Source: Sediminibacterium sp. (lineage in GTDB: Bacteria; Bacteroidota; Bacteroidia; Chitinophagales; Chitinophagaceae). Taken from it: a DNA stretch of 64,000 bases. The notes beneath the pieces were generated by a model, which was not told the origin of the DNA, did not search any database, and saw only the letters and a list, made by a program, of their open reading frames with translations. Shown piece after piece: positions 32,219 to 42,031 of this stretch. The position numbers were made by a program, and so were the translations under genes. Each line of letters starts with the position of its first letter. Position 1 is the stretch's first letter. Where the stretch lies: NCBI GenBank assembly GCA_017537025.1, contig JAFWCB010000009.1:1-64000 (forward strand), in the 5' to 3' direction.

Positions 32219-34960
32219 TTATTCGGGTTCAAAACCAAGCATAAAGGTAAAGCGGGCAGCGTCCCTAAACGAATTGTTTGGTGTAAACCTATCCAATCCT
32301 ATGCCATAATCAAAACCTAACAAACCAAACATAGGTAAGAAAAAGCGCATACCAATACCTACCGATCTTCTTAGCTGGAAGGGATTATAATCTTTGAAAT
32401 TATACCAGCCGTTGGCCGCTTCGAAAAACGCTAATCCGAATATCGTACTACTAGGGTTTAAGCTCAATGGATATCTCAGTTCCATGGTATACTTATTGAA
32501 TATCGTAAAGTATTGGCTGGCCCTTTGTTGATCCGGGTTGATACGGGGATTAGAGTTTTCATAAACCGGATATCCCCTGTGCGCAATAATATCAAAACCT
32601 AATAATGCAAACTGGTTGGTTAACCCTGCATCACCCACCTGAAAACGCTCGAATGGGGATATTTTTAGGTTTTGGTTGAATCTGCCCAAGAAACCATATT
32701 TAGCAGCAAAACGCAATACAAATTGTTTGTTTTTGTCCTCTCCATGTGGTCTTCCCAAGGGCACAAACCATTCTCCATTAAAACGCCATTTGTGATATTC
32801 AATAAATTTATACGGATTATCTGCAGGGTTGATGCCCGGGTCAACTACCGACCAAGGTGGGGTAATTTGTAAACTTGCCAAGAAATTAGAACCCATTTTC
32901 GGGAACATCGGCTGATCTATAGAAGATCTTTGTAATGCAATTCTAAAGTTCAGGTTATTTACTAATCCATTATCAAAACCCGGCAAATTGGTAGGGTCTA
33001 TGGCATAATTACTCAATTTATAACGGGTATAGTTCAACCCCATTGAAAGAGAAAAATAATCATCCGGCCATTTTAATTGTTTTGTGATACTTGCGGTAAC
33101 ACCGGTGGTAGAGATATAATTTCTATTAGCCACCCCCAGATCATATCTGCCAGTGAGCGGGTCGAATGTTTGTCCGAATTTGGTATTGAATATGCTTACT
33201 GTTAGCGCATTTCTTTTCTTACCACCCAACCAAGGTTCAGTAAAAGAAAAATTATACGAACGAAACGCCTTACCGTTACTTTGAATACGTAAACTCAATT
33301 TTTGTCCATCTCCCATTGGCAAAGGATCCCATGCCGATTTCTTAAATAAGTTTTTAGCTGAGAAATTATTGAATGAAACACCAAGTGTACCCGTTAATCC
33401 AATAACACCACCCCATCCGGCACTTAATTCCAACTGATCGCTCGATTTTTCTTCTACATTATAATTGATATCAACCGTTCCATCTTCTTGATTAGGTACC
33501 GGATTCGGAGATATTTTTTCCGGGTTGAAATAATTTAACTGGCTCAATTCCCGAATAGAACGAATAATAGCTTGGCGACTGAATTTTTCACCGGGTATGG
33601 TTCTTAGTTCTCTTCGGATCACATATTCCTTCGTACGATCATTACCGGTGATACGTACATTTTTAATCGTTGCTTGCGGTCCTTCAATCACCCTTATTTC
33701 AAAATCGATAGTATCATTATATACCGCCGTTTCAACAGGGTCTGTTCTAAAGAATAAGTATCCATCATCTTGATATAGTCCACTGATATCCCCACCATCC
33801 GGTGAAGATTGCTTACCTAGTTTTTTATTAAGTGTTTCTAAGTTATACGTGTCGCCTTTTCTAATACCCAATATAGTGCTAAGTATGGAGTCGGAATATT
33901 TAGTATTTCCCCTCCAGGTAATATTTCCAAAATAGTATTTACGCCCTTCATTAACTTTTACGTCGATATTCAAATTACCCCCAATAGTACTATATACCGT
34001 ATCTTTTTCAATGGTAGCATCTCGGTATCCAATAGAGTTATAAAAATCCAGCAGCTTTTCTTTATCTTCTTCATATTTCTTTTCATCAAACTTGGCAGAA
34101 GCCAGTTTCAATCGCACATAAGGATCTAATACTTTTTTGGTTTTACTAAAAGTGAGATATCCTTTTTCTCTGAGGTACTCTTCAAAAGTATAATGTTTGG
34201 GTACTACTATTTTTCCGCTATCGGCAATAGGGTATAAGGTAAGGCGCGATTTTTCTTTCGAGCCTTTCATTTGCTTTTTAAGTTTAGCCTCATCAATATT
34301 TACATTACCCCCAAAATTGATATTGTTGATTTTTATTTTAGCACCCTTATCAATTACAAAATCAAGTGTAAGCGTATTGTTATCGAGAGTTGTATCTTTT
34401 TTCTCGTAAATTTTTACTTTTGTTTCTCTAAAACCCTTCTCTGCATAATATTTACGAATTACTTCAGAAGCGCTTATTTTCATATTCTCCGTAACAACCC
34501 GATTGGGTACTAAACCGGTTTTACCCCGAAGATCATCTTGTTGCCCTTTGGGAATTCCTTTAAAATTAAAATTGGCTAATCGAGGGCGTTCGGTAACTGC
34601 AATTTCAATTTCGATATCTTTTCCGGTTAGTTTTGTAATATATATTTCAACCCCGCTAAAATAATTTTGCGCCCATAGTTTGGTAATAGCTTTTGAAAAT
34701 TGATCTCCCCCCGGAATCGTAATCTCATCGCCGATATTAATATTCGCAATCGAAATCAATAAGTTTTCATCAAAGAATCGGTTACCGGTAACTTTTACAG
34801 CCGATACTTTATATTTTTTAGGTGTTTTCTGATTAAAAAGATTAATCAGATCCGCATCTACAGAAGTGATGGTAGTATCAGTAGTTTGTTGTGCTGCTAA
34901 TGGTTGAATAGAATATAAAACAACAAATACGAACAACAATAATTTTATCGGTTTCTGCAT
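32219..34960 (-). CDS. bamA: Outer-membrane protein assembly factor BamA
   Basis: 913 aa from the ATG at 34960 (MQKPIKLLLFVFVVL); the first 26 residues of the open frame are upstream spacer. Signal peptide, then POTRA domains (VSAVKVTGNRFFDENLL near residue 55 and at least four more such units with the NIxxxG pattern) and a C-terminal 16-strand barrel starting near residue 560, ending in FTFMLGFEPE with the terminal aromatic required for barrel insertion. Central subunit of the BAM complex. Overlaps nothing; precedes the OmpH pair in transcription order. Confidence 0.93.
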   Translation of the reverse strand: MQKPIKLLLFVFVVLYSIQPLAAQQTTDTTITSVDADLINLFNQKTPKKYKVSAVKVTGNRFFDENLLISIANINIGDEITIPGGDQFSKAITKLWAQNYFSGVEIYITKLTGKDIEIEIAVTERPRLANFNFKGIPKGQQDDLRGKTGLVPNRVVTENMKISASEVIRKYYAEKGFRETKVKIYEKKDTTLDNNTLTLDFVIDKGAKIKINNINFGGNVNIDEAKLKKQMKGSKEKSRLTLYPIADSGKIVVPKHYTFEEYLREKGYLTFSKTKKVLDPYVRLKLASAKFDEKKYEEDKEKLLDFYNSIGYRDATIEKDTVYSTIGGNLNIDVKVNEGRKYYFGNITWRGNTKYSDSILSTILGIRKGDTYNLETLNKKLGKQSSPDGGDISGLYQDDGYLFFRTDPVETAVYNDTIDFEIRVIEGPQATIKNVRITGNDRTKEYVIRRELRTIPGEKFSRQAIIRSIRELSQLNYFNPEKISPNPVPNQEDGTVDINYNVEEKSSDQLELSAGWGGVIGLTGTLGVSFNNFSAKNLFKKSAWDPLPMGDGQKLSLRIQSNGKAFRSYNFSFTEPWLGGKKRNALTVSIFNTKFGQTFDPLTGRYDLGVANRNYISTTGVTASITKQLKWPDDYFSLSMGLNYTRYKLSNYAIDPTNLPGFDNGLVNNLNFRIALQRSSIDQPMFPKMGSNFLASLQITPPWSVVDPGINPADNPYKFIEYHKWRFNGEWFVPLGRPHGEDKNKQFVLRFAAKYGFLGRFNQNLKISPFERFQVGDAGLTNQFALLGFDIIAHRGYPVYENSNPRINPDQQRASQYFTIFNKYTMELRYPLSLNPSSTIFGLAFFEAANGWYNFKDYNPFQLRRSVGIGMRFFLPMFGLLGFDYGIGLDRFTPNNSFRDAARFTFMLGFEPE

Positions 34961-35090
34961 CCCTTTTCTTTTTCGCTTCGCTGTTTTTGCACTCAATTTT
35001 GTGCACAGCAGTTGATTTGGTTTGTTTAGGCTGGGCAAATTAACGTCAATAATGAAAACTGTTTGTTAAATCGCGCCCTATTATTGATGT

Positions 35091-35855
35091 TTATGTGGTT
35101 TCTGCTTGAATTTGTTGGCCTGTTTTACCAAATCGCCGCTCACGAGCCTGAAAATCGATGATCGCCTCATATAAATTTTCCTTTCTAAAATCGGGCCATC
35201 GAGTATTGGTAAAGTAGAGTTCGGCATATGCCAATTGATATAATAAGAAGTTACTAATACGATATTCCCCACTTGTTCGAATCATCAGTTCCGGATCCGG
35301 GAACTCACTGGTAGTAAGATATTGCTGCAATGTTTCGGCAGTAATATGTTCTGCTTGTAAAACACCGGCCGCCACATCTTTCCCAATATTTTTAACGGCA
35401 TTCACCAGCTCCCAGCGAGAGCTGTAACTCAATGCCATAATGAGGTTGAGCCCGGTATTAGCGGCCGTAAGTTGTAAAGCTTCCTGTAATTCTTTATAAG
35501 CAAAACTGGGAAGCATATTCATATCCCCGATTACATGTAAACGAATATTATTTTTGTTCAGAACAGGTACTTCTTTCCGAATCGTGTCTACCAACAGAGC
35601 CATCAACCCATCTACTTCTTGTTGAGGGCGATCCCAATTTTCAGTACTAAATGCATAGAGGGTAAGATATCCGATACCGAGCTCTGCAGCTCCTTCCACA
35701 ATATTCCGAACACTTTCTACGCCGTGAAAATGGCCATATAGGCGTTCTTGGCCTTTTTCTTCAGCCCAACGCCCGTTTCCATCCATAATAATGGCAATAT
35801 GAGCCGGCAACTGTGCCTTATTGATCTGTGCCAATAAATTTTCCTGCTTCTCCAT
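35091..35855 (-). CDS. uppS: Isoprenyl transferase (undecaprenyl diphosphate synthase)
   Basis: 254 aa. Makes undecaprenyl diphosphate, the lipid carrier for peptidoglycan and O-antigen. AIIMDGNGRWAEEKG at residues 21-35 carries the catalytic Asp25; LTLYAFSTENWDRP near 79-92 and RTSGEYRISNFLLYQLAYAE near 194-213 are the other family motifs. Length is normal. Upstream in transcription lies DUF6089, with a 43-bp gap. Confidence 0.93.
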   Translation of the reverse strand: MEKQENLLAQINKAQLPAHIAIIMDGNGRWAEEKGQERLYGHFHGVESVRNIVEGAAELGIGYLTLYAFSTENWDRPQQEVDGLMALLVDTIRKEVPVLNKNNIRLHVIGDMNMLPSFAYKELQEALQLTAANTGLNLIMALSYSSRWELVNAVKNIGKDVAAGVLQAEHITAETLQQYLTTSEFPDPELMIRTSGEYRISNFLLYQLAYAELYFTNTRWPDFRKENLYEAIIDFQARERRFGKTGQQIQAETT

Positions 35856-35898
35856 CCATTAGATTGAGCGGCAAATGTAGTAAAATAGGGCGCAACAA

Positions 35899-36744
35899 TC
35901 AATTAGTTGGACAACGATATGTTTGCAGATTGAAGGAAAGACCCACTTTGAAGGTTGCATAAGAATCCGTCTTGAGGCTATTTCCACGTTGGCGACCTTT
36001 AATACCAATGGAACTACCCGTTTCATAGCTTCTGTCTTGCAACAAAAAACCGGGTGAGGGGGAGCCATCGGGTAAAGGGGGGAAGGCATCGGGAGCATAG
36101 GTACCGCTTACATCGTCTAAATAATCGGTATTGGTAAACCGATAGATCAATTCGGCAAATACATTCATTTTAGTATTAAGCGCATACTTGATACCCAAGG
36201 TAAATGGTATGGCTAAGGCTACCGGGCTGTATGGTTTTTTTTCGGGATACAAGGAACTTCCCTGACCCTCTGTGCCTAAAGAGCGTAACAAATATTTTTG
36301 ACCATTCAAATAAGCATAGGGATCATAGGAAAAAACACCTATTCCTAACCCTACATATGGTGTAAAATTATATCCCTCAAAACCTGGCTGAAAGCGAAAA
36401 AAACTGAAATCGCCTGATACAACCAGTTCCCAAACATTTGTATTAAAGCTCAAATTGCGTCTTCTTTGAACCGGATTTTCACTATAAATATCGGAATAGC
36501 CTAAAAAAGCATATTCACCCGAAATCCTGATGCCAATATAATTTGAAACTTGTTTTCGAAAGAAAATACCCACAGCCGGTTTAGGTCTTTTTATACGCCC
36601 ATCGGGGTTTAAATCGCCGAAATAATGAGATACCCCAAACCCAAAGCCAATTTCACCGGTATGTACAAAACTCTCCAGCAGTTGCGCACGGGTTAAGGGG
36701 GCGACGGAACCCAAAAAAAATATGAATAGCAACCTTTTCAGCAT
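35899..36744 (-). CDS. DUF6089 family outer-membrane barrel protein
   Basis: 281 aa. Signal peptide ending LTRAQ; the remainder is a short beta-barrel: GEIGFGFGVSHYFGDLNPDG, KPAVGIFFRKQVSNYIGIRI, NFTPYVGLGIGVFSYDPYAY and a C-terminal YATFKVGLSFNL strand. DUF6089 proteins are T9SS-lineage Bacteroidota outer-membrane proteins of unsettled function that sit next to uppS and bamA, as here. Assigned from family memory. Confidence 0.75.
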   Translation of the reverse strand: MLKRLLFIFFLGSVAPLTRAQLLESFVHTGEIGFGFGVSHYFGDLNPDGRIKRPKPAVGIFFRKQVSNYIGIRISGEYAFLGYSDIYSENPVQRRRNLSFNTNVWELVVSGDFSFFRFQPGFEGYNFTPYVGLGIGVFSYDPYAYLNGQKYLLRSLGTEGQGSSLYPEKKPYSPVALAIPFTLGIKYALNTKMNVFAELIYRFTNTDYLDDVSGTYAPDAFPPLPDGSPSPGFLLQDRSYETGSSIGIKGRQRGNSLKTDSYATFKVGLSFNLQTYRCPTN

Positions 36745-36796
36745 GCCACTGTGTATTTACTCCTGTAAAATAGCCCCAAATCCATCATTAAAAATG

Positions 36797-37684
36797 TTAA
36801 TTTCTTTTATCAAGACCCCAAGTTAGCTTAGAGCGCAGTGTCGACAAAAAACTATTTTCATTTAAACGTATCAAACTGATGTCGAATTGCTCTTTTCTTA
36901 CCGCCAATTGTACCGTTTTGGGTACAATCTCTCTTCTTGCATCCAGCGCACAAATAAATTGATCTGCCCTTCCTTCTACCTCAAAAGAAATAATATTATT
37001 ATCCGGTACGATAATAGAGCGAACATTTAAATTATGCGGCGCAACAGGTGTGATAACAAAGCTAGACGATTCGGGAAAAACAATCGGTCCATTACAACTT
37101 AGGTTATACCCGGTGGAACCCGTTGGTGTAGCAACAATCAACCCATCGGCCCAATATGTATTTAAGAATTCGCCATTTAAATACGTATGAATTTTAATCA
37201 TCGGAGAAATATCTCGCTTATGAATCGCAAATTCATTCAAGGCAAATGCGCCTTCTCCAAACAATGGAATATTAGCATCTAAATGTAAGAGGGTTCGCTT
37301 ATCAATCAAAAAAGTGTGATTTACCAAAGCTTCTACAGCACTTGCTAAATCCTCTCTACTGATACTAGCCAAGAAACCGAGCCTACCGAAATTGATACCC
37401 AATACCGGAATATTTTTATCCTTTACTAAAGTAACAGTATCTAGCATCGTGCCATCGCCCCCCAAACTGATCAGGCAATCGATAGAATCATCTAGATCTT
37501 CATGTCCTCCAAAATAATTGATCTTATTGGTTAAATGTTCCGGAATATTAAATTTTTCGAGTAAGCTGTTATATAAGAGAATACCAATATCATATCTACT
37601 AAGTTCTTCCAACAATATCACTAACGGATTTTCTTGTTCCGTATCTAATCCCCTACTATAAATCGCAACTTTCATTTTTGCCAT
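36797..37684 (-). CDS. nadK: NAD kinase
   Basis: 295 aa. Phosphorylates NAD to NADP. The diagnostic GGDGT motif is at residues 75-79 (SLGGDGTMLD), with NLSCNGPIV, TPTGSTGYNLS near 180-190 and TPVAPHNLNVRSI. Length normal. Lies 9 bp after the second BamA-like gene and 52 bp before DUF6089 on the same strand. Confidence 0.93.
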   Translation of the reverse strand: MAKMKVAIYSRGLDTEQENPLVILLEELSRYDIGILLYNSLLEKFNIPEHLTNKINYFGGHEDLDDSIDCLISLGGDGTMLDTVTLVKDKNIPVLGINFGRLGFLASISREDLASAVEALVNHTFLIDKRTLLHLDANIPLFGEGAFALNEFAIHKRDISPMIKIHTYLNGEFLNTYWADGLIVATPTGSTGYNLSCNGPIVFPESSSFVITPVAPHNLNVRSIIVPDNNIISFEVEGRADQFICALDARREIVPKTVQLAVRKEQFDISLIRLNENSFLSTLRSKLTWGLDKRN

Positions 37685-37692
37685 TTAGTCTG

Positions 37693-39078
37693 TTAAAAAT
37701 CATTTCGTGATTGTAAATATACACCTTCCCTACCCAGTTGGTTAAAGCTATACTCAATTTTAAATACAAAATCATAAATCGATACGATATCAAGCCCAAT
37801 TCCATAAGATTTTAAGAGGGTATTATTAAGTGTATTGGAAGAAACAGCAAATTTATTGGAGGCATACCCCACATCGCCATATATTTTTAAGAAAAACCGA
37901 AATGGAATTTTATCATGTGTTTTACTGCGAAAGGGGTTATGCAATATAAATTTCCCCACTTGCTGATGAAGCGTGGTTTTACATGCAGCACCAAAATTTC
38001 CATCTACCACATTATACTCTAAACCACGTAAAAAAAAGTAACCATACCCAAACAATCGCTGATCAAAGAAATTATTATTTACCGGTGTACGGACTGCTGC
38101 AAATCCTTCCAAATGCAAAAACGTTTTTTTAGCCAAAGGCTTTACATATACTGCTCGAATATTTGCTTGCCACAAATGCGTTTCCTTATTTATTCCTCTC
38201 TTTGTTATTCCTACATCTAGCATCCACCCTTTTAGCGGATAATAAATATAATCCGTGTTATAGTATTTAAATTCATAGGAAAAATCGGGATATCTAAATC
38301 GTTGTACGCCTAAAGGATAATAGTGAGGATTGATTTTTATAATACTATCGCTAATTTCCTGATCGTTGTACCCGACTCTAAAATAATGTCTTTGTTTATT
38401 ATCCGGTCGCCAACTATAAGCGAGTTCAGCACGCATTGTTTTTCGCATGATATCTTCTCCCCTGAAAAATGCTTGTTTATTGTTTGCAGTAGCATAATTC
38501 AATTCACGCTGAGTAGCATATAGATATCCTATGCTAAACCCTTTCGTTAATTTTTTATCAATAAAAGGTAGGTTATATCTGAGGGTTATTTGTTGTGTGT
38601 ACCCTGTAATGAGCCAGATATCTAAATTATCGTTTCTACCGCTGATATTATTCTGGATAAATTTGAGACCATAATTAACGCGCTCCAAGCTGGCTTTTTG
38701 GTCTACAAACCATTGATTAAAATTACGATCTACTAATTTAAAGTGTGGTAAAGGAAATAGATACCATCGCTCTTTGAGTAATACATGAATATCAACGGTA
38801 GTATCCGTTTTAACAGCTTCAATAAGCACATCTACGAATAGGGTCGTATTCATGAGTAGCTGTTTTGATAATACTAATTTCTCGTTTATTGTTTGATCGT
38901 TTATAATTTCATCTTTTTTAAATACTATCTCCCGGTATACAATAAAATCCCGGGTACGTTTATTTCCTTCGATAGTAATTTTATGAACCCTCCACAGAGT
39001 ATCAGGTGTAGTTTGTTGTGCCCATGTTTGTAGATATGAGCATAGATTTAAAAATAGTAGTAACAGCAAAAATCGCAT
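37693..39078 (-). CDS. BamA/TamA-like outer-membrane protein
   Basis: 461 aa. Signal peptide ending TWAQ (residue 21), one POTRA-like unit (WRVHKITIEGNKRTRDFIVYREI) and a C-terminal barrel (strand-like repeats such as YGFKYYNTDYIYYPLKGWML and the terminal FKIEYSFNQLGREGVYL). Omp85-superfamily without the full POTRA set of BamA. Such short relatives may insert or translocate specific outer-membrane proteins; no specific role is known. 17 bp from the CBS gene. Confidence 0.8.
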   Translation of the reverse strand: MRFLLLLLFLNLCSYLQTWAQQTTPDTLWRVHKITIEGNKRTRDFIVYREIVFKKDEIINDQTINEKLVLSKQLLMNTTLFVDVLIEAVKTDTTVDIHVLLKERWYLFPLPHFKLVDRNFNQWFVDQKASLERVNYGLKFIQNNISGRNDNLDIWLITGYTQQITLRYNLPFIDKKLTKGFSIGYLYATQRELNYATANNKQAFFRGEDIMRKTMRAELAYSWRPDNKQRHYFRVGYNDQEISDSIIKINPHYYPLGVQRFRYPDFSYEFKYYNTDYIYYPLKGWMLDVGITKRGINKETHLWQANIRAVYVKPLAKKTFLHLEGFAAVRTPVNNNFFDQRLFGYGYFFLRGLEYNVVDGNFGAACKTTLHQQVGKFILHNPFRSKTHDKIPFRFFLKIYGDVGYASNKFAVSSNTLNNTLLKSYGIGLDIVSIYDFVFKIEYSFNQLGREGVYLQSRNDF

Positions 39079-39095
39079 GAAGAGAAATGATTAAC

Positions 39096-39755
39096 TTACA
39101 TATTCAGATAGGAAATCAAGTGGCGATAATTCTCTTTGAGTTCATTCGCATATTCCTCTTCTCCAAAATAATACCGAACTACATACTCATACCGTTGAAA
39201 GGTTGCTACCACATCAGATACTTCCATCTTATTGATCTTTAGGGTAATAATTACCAGACCGGTAGATGATTCTGTATAGGTATTCAGTTGGGTAATATAG
39301 GCATCATTTGTTTCCACCAGCCGGCTCAGTTCTCCAAATGAAAAATTACGTTTATCTGTTTCCAACACAATCACTGCCCCTTTATCTTCATTTCCTAGAA
39401 AAACAGAAAGGGTTTTGAGTAGCTCAGCTGTTAATATCACCCCCAGCAGTTCTTGCTGCTCATTCACAACGGGTAGGAGGGATAATTCATGAGCAGCTAT
39501 TGTACGAAGTGCCGTAAAAAAATGTTCATCCGGCCTCACGGATAATTGTTGCAACAATATAGGATCCGATAAATGAATAGACCCATCTTCTGCATCCAAT
39601 AAATTTTCCTTGCTTACCAGTCCCACGAATTTCTCTTCACTCAAAACAGGTAAATGAAGGATATCATAATCATCCATCAACCCTAATGCCAAAGCGGGCT
39701 TATCGTGGATTGATAAATTAGGAATATTGCTATTGAGTAACTGGGATACTAGCAT
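39096..39755 (-). CDS. CBS-domain protein
   Basis: 219 aa. Two CBS motifs: LPVLSEEKFVGLVSKENLL near residues 36-54 and LLPVVNEQQELLGVILTAELL near 98-118, then a C-terminal regulatory (ACT-like) domain VIVLETDKRNFSFGELSRLVE. CBS pairs bind adenine nucleotides and regulate partner enzymes. Its start overlaps the end of the upstream alpha/beta hydrolase by 26 bp, so the pair is translationally coupled. Confidence 0.8.
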   Translation of the reverse strand: MLVSQLLNSNIPNLSIHDKPALALGLMDDYDILHLPVLSEEKFVGLVSKENLLDAEDGSIHLSDPILLQQLSVRPDEHFFTALRTIAAHELSLLPVVNEQQELLGVILTAELLKTLSVFLGNEDKGAVIVLETDKRNFSFGELSRLVETNDAYITQLNTYTESSTGLVIITLKINKMEVSDVVATFQRYEYVVRYYFGEEEYANELKENYRHLISYLNM

Positions 39756-40506
39756 ATTTTTTTAAAAAGCCATCCAATATAACATTGAATTCGCCGGGCA
39801 CTTCCATCATCGGTGCATGGCCGCACTTATCAATAAAATGCAATTCACTGTTTGGAATAAGTTTATTAAATTCTTTTCCAACAAAGGGTGGAGTAATGGT
39901 ATCGTTATTTCCCCAAATAAGTAAGGTTGGTTGTTTGATTTGATTGAGTTCTTCGCCTAAATTATTGCGGATGGCACTTTTAGCCAGTGCAATAATTTTG
40001 ATTACTTTCAAGCGATTATTTGTTATTTCAAATACTTCATCTACCAACTCTTTGGTGGCTACTGCAGGATCAAAAAAAGTTAACTGGGTTTTCTTTTTGA
40101 TATATTCATAATCACCTCTTTTAGGATAACTATCTCCCATACCATTCTCAAATAATCCACTACTTCCTGTAAGTATTAATGTTTTGATATGTTCCGGATG
40201 CTTGAGCACATGCACTAAGGCCACATGGCCTCCAAGCGAGTTGCCCAACAAATGAATTTGCTGATAGCCGCGGGTTTCGATAAATTTCTGAACATATTTT
40301 TCGAGCCCTCCTACTGAAGTATGAAAAATATCGAGATCAAAAAGTGGCAGAATAGGCACCACCACTTTGAAGTTTTTATTGAAATACCCGATCAGGTGCT
40401 CAAAATTACTCATGGCACCAAATAAACCATGCAGCAGTAAAAGAATTTCTCCTTCTCCTTCTTCAATAAAACGGAACTTATCAACTTGTTTAATCTCGTA
40501 ATTCAT
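39730..40506 (-). CDS. Alpha/beta hydrolase
   Basis: 258 aa. Serine hydrolase fold: LLLLHGLFGAMSNFEHL (oxyanion loop) near residues 21-37, nucleophile Ser in GNSLGGH near 94-100, acid in GNNDTITPP near 198-206 and His in CGHAPMMEVPGEF near 228-240. No signal peptide. Substrate unknown; members with this size are often esterases or C-C hydrolases. Coupled to the CBS-domain gene by overlap. Confidence 0.85.
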   Translation of the reverse strand: MNYEIKQVDKFRFIEEGEGEILLLLHGLFGAMSNFEHLIGYFNKNFKVVVPILPLFDLDIFHTSVGGLEKYVQKFIETRGYQQIHLLGNSLGGHVALVHVLKHPEHIKTLILTGSSGLFENGMGDSYPKRGDYEYIKKKTQLTFFDPAVATKELVDEVFEITNNRLKVIKIIALAKSAIRNNLGEELNQIKQPTLLIWGNNDTITPPFVGKEFNKLIPNSELHFIDKCGHAPMMEVPGEFNVILDGFLKKYASIPVTQ

Positions 40507-40635
40507 CAGTTTGTTCTTAAGGGGCTATGACATCTGCACAAATAAAATGAAAAAAACGAACAATCGTTTGGAAAAACCCAATTTCTTACAGAAACAGCCA
40601 AGCTTTATGGCTAAAGTACTGAAAAAAGGGCATAT

Positions 40636-41196
40636 TTATGCTTTAGGGACTGCGGTTATCGGTAAAAGCTGTTTGTTCAAGTCGTCGAAAAATCGACTAA
40701 GTTCGGCAAACATCCCTTTGAAAAGAGGGATCAGTTTTGCTAAAAACTCAATGGCAGCGGGACCAACTCTATGCAGCCAAGGATATGATTTGGATGCTGC
40801 GATTGTATGAGGCTTTAGCAATTCCATTTTCTCTACATAAAATATCAGAATACTAAAGAACATAATATATAACAAGGCATAAATAACAACACCGGCCAGT
40901 TTATTGACCCATCCCAGCATACTTAGGTCGAGCACGGTTTCTATGATTTTAGCACCTATCCTTACTAAAAAACCTACTACCAATATGATGATGATAAATG
41001 CTAAAAAAGGAAGCCAAAAGCCATTCACATGCACCGAATTGGAGAGCCAGTGCGCTACCAGTGTACTCATTTTTAGAGCAGCAGCAATACCTATAAAAAT
41101 TCCTACAAACGAAAAAAGGGCTACTACAAGACCCTTTTGCATGCCTTTCCAAATAGCGATAATAAATAGAATAACAACAATGCTATCGAGCAACAT
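40636..41196 (-). CDS. CvpA family membrane protein
   Basis: 186 aa with four membrane segments. MLLDSIVVILFIIAIWKGMQKG is the typical CvpA start. E. coli CvpA affects colicin V production and envelope stress; the function here is unknown. Follows the YqeY-like gene by 4 bp on the same strand, part of a run with gldC. Confidence 0.8.
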   Translation of the reverse strand: MLLDSIVVILFIIAIWKGMQKGLVVALFSFVGIFIGIAAALKMSTLVAHWLSNSVHVNGFWLPFLAFIIIILVVGFLVRIGAKIIETVLDLSMLGWVNKLAGVVIYALLYIMFFSILIFYVEKMELLKPHTIAASKSYPWLHRVGPAAIEFLAKLIPLFKGMFAELSRFFDDLNKQLLPITAVPKA

Positions 41197-41200
41197 TTGA

Positions 41201-41653
41201 TTATTTACTCAATAACGTTTTTACTACTCCTGCAATTGCTTTCCCGTCGGCTTTTCCGGCTAATTGTTTACTGGCAACACCCATTACTTTACCCAAATCG
41301 GCTACACTGCTCGCACCCACTTCCTGAATAATAGCGCTGATTGCTTTTTGAAGTTCCTCTTCACTCATTTGGGCAGGCAAAAATTGTTCGATCACCGCTA
41401 TTTCCTCTTGTTCTTTTTGCGCCAGGTCTGTACGATTTTGTTGTTGAAATATCTCGAGCGAATCCTTCCGTTGTTTCATCATCTTTTGTAAAAGCTTAAG
41501 TTCACCCTCTGCCGTAACTTGTCCGTTTGCACCGGGCTCTGTTTTTGCTTTTATGATTTCTGCCTTAATAGCTCTTAATCCGCGGAGCATCCCTTCATTC
41601 TTACTTTTCATAGCCTCTTTCATGGCTCCCATAACTTGTATTTCTAAACTCAT
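41201..41653 (-). CDS. GatB/YqeY-domain protein
   Basis: 150 aa, starts MSLEIQVMGAMKEAMKSKNE and carries EQFLPAQMSEEELQKAI, the YqeY hallmark. Related to the C-terminal tRNA-binding part of GatB (amidotransferase), but stand-alone YqeY is of uncertain role, perhaps in tRNA recognition. In the run gldC - this gene - CvpA, with gaps of 7 and 4 bp. Confidence 0.88.
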   Translation of the reverse strand: MSLEIQVMGAMKEAMKSKNEGMLRGLRAIKAEIIKAKTEPGANGQVTAEGELKLLQKMMKQRKDSLEIFQQQNRTDLAQKEQEEIAVIEQFLPAQMSEEELQKAISAIIQEVGASSVADLGKVMGVASKQLAGKADGKAIAGVVKTLLSK

Positions 41654-41660
41654 TATTATT

Positions 41661-42005
41661 TTATTTAGCTTCTTTTAATTGTGTTTCCCTGAATTTATGA
41701 TAAAACGATTTGGCGAATGTTTTGATATCATCCGTAATGGCTTGTTGGCCCGTTGCACGTTGATAAGAATCGGCCATACCCATAAAGGTTTGGTAGAAAA
41801 AATCCGCCATTTCATCCACCATCATTTGATTCGTCCATAAATCAATACGTAAAGCACTTTTATCTTCACCATCCCAGAATGCCAGCATCATAGCTTTTGC
41901 CTTTTGCTTCATATCGGCAGTACTATCAGTAGCATTCCAGCTAATGTCATGGGGTACTTTTTGCTCATCGAGCGAAATATCGATTGAAATATTTGATTGT
42001 TTCAT
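41661..42005 (-). CDS. gldC: Gliding motility protein GldC
   Basis: 114 aa from the ATG at 42005 (MKQSNISIDISLDEQ); the longer frame upstream overlaps the glycosyltransferase gene region and is discounted. The family landmarks KAMMLAFWDGEDKSALRIDL, MMVDEMADFFYQTF and MADSYQRATG are all seen. GldC is a small cytosolic protein of Bacteroidota gliding-motility gene sets, also kept in non-gliders. Its presence supports the Bacteroidota assignment. Confidence 0.85.
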   Translation of the reverse strand: MKQSNISIDISLDEQKVPHDISWNATDSTADMKQKAKAMMLAFWDGEDKSALRIDLWTNQMMVDEMADFFYQTFMGMADSYQRATGQQAITDDIKTFAKSFYHKFRETQLKEAK

Positions 42006-42031
42006 AAGCAATATAATTGGCAAAATTAATG

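Noticed and set aside
40511-40810. Plus-strand 99-codon frame
   Set aside because: Overlaps the CvpA-like gene on the other strand and has no family-like features.
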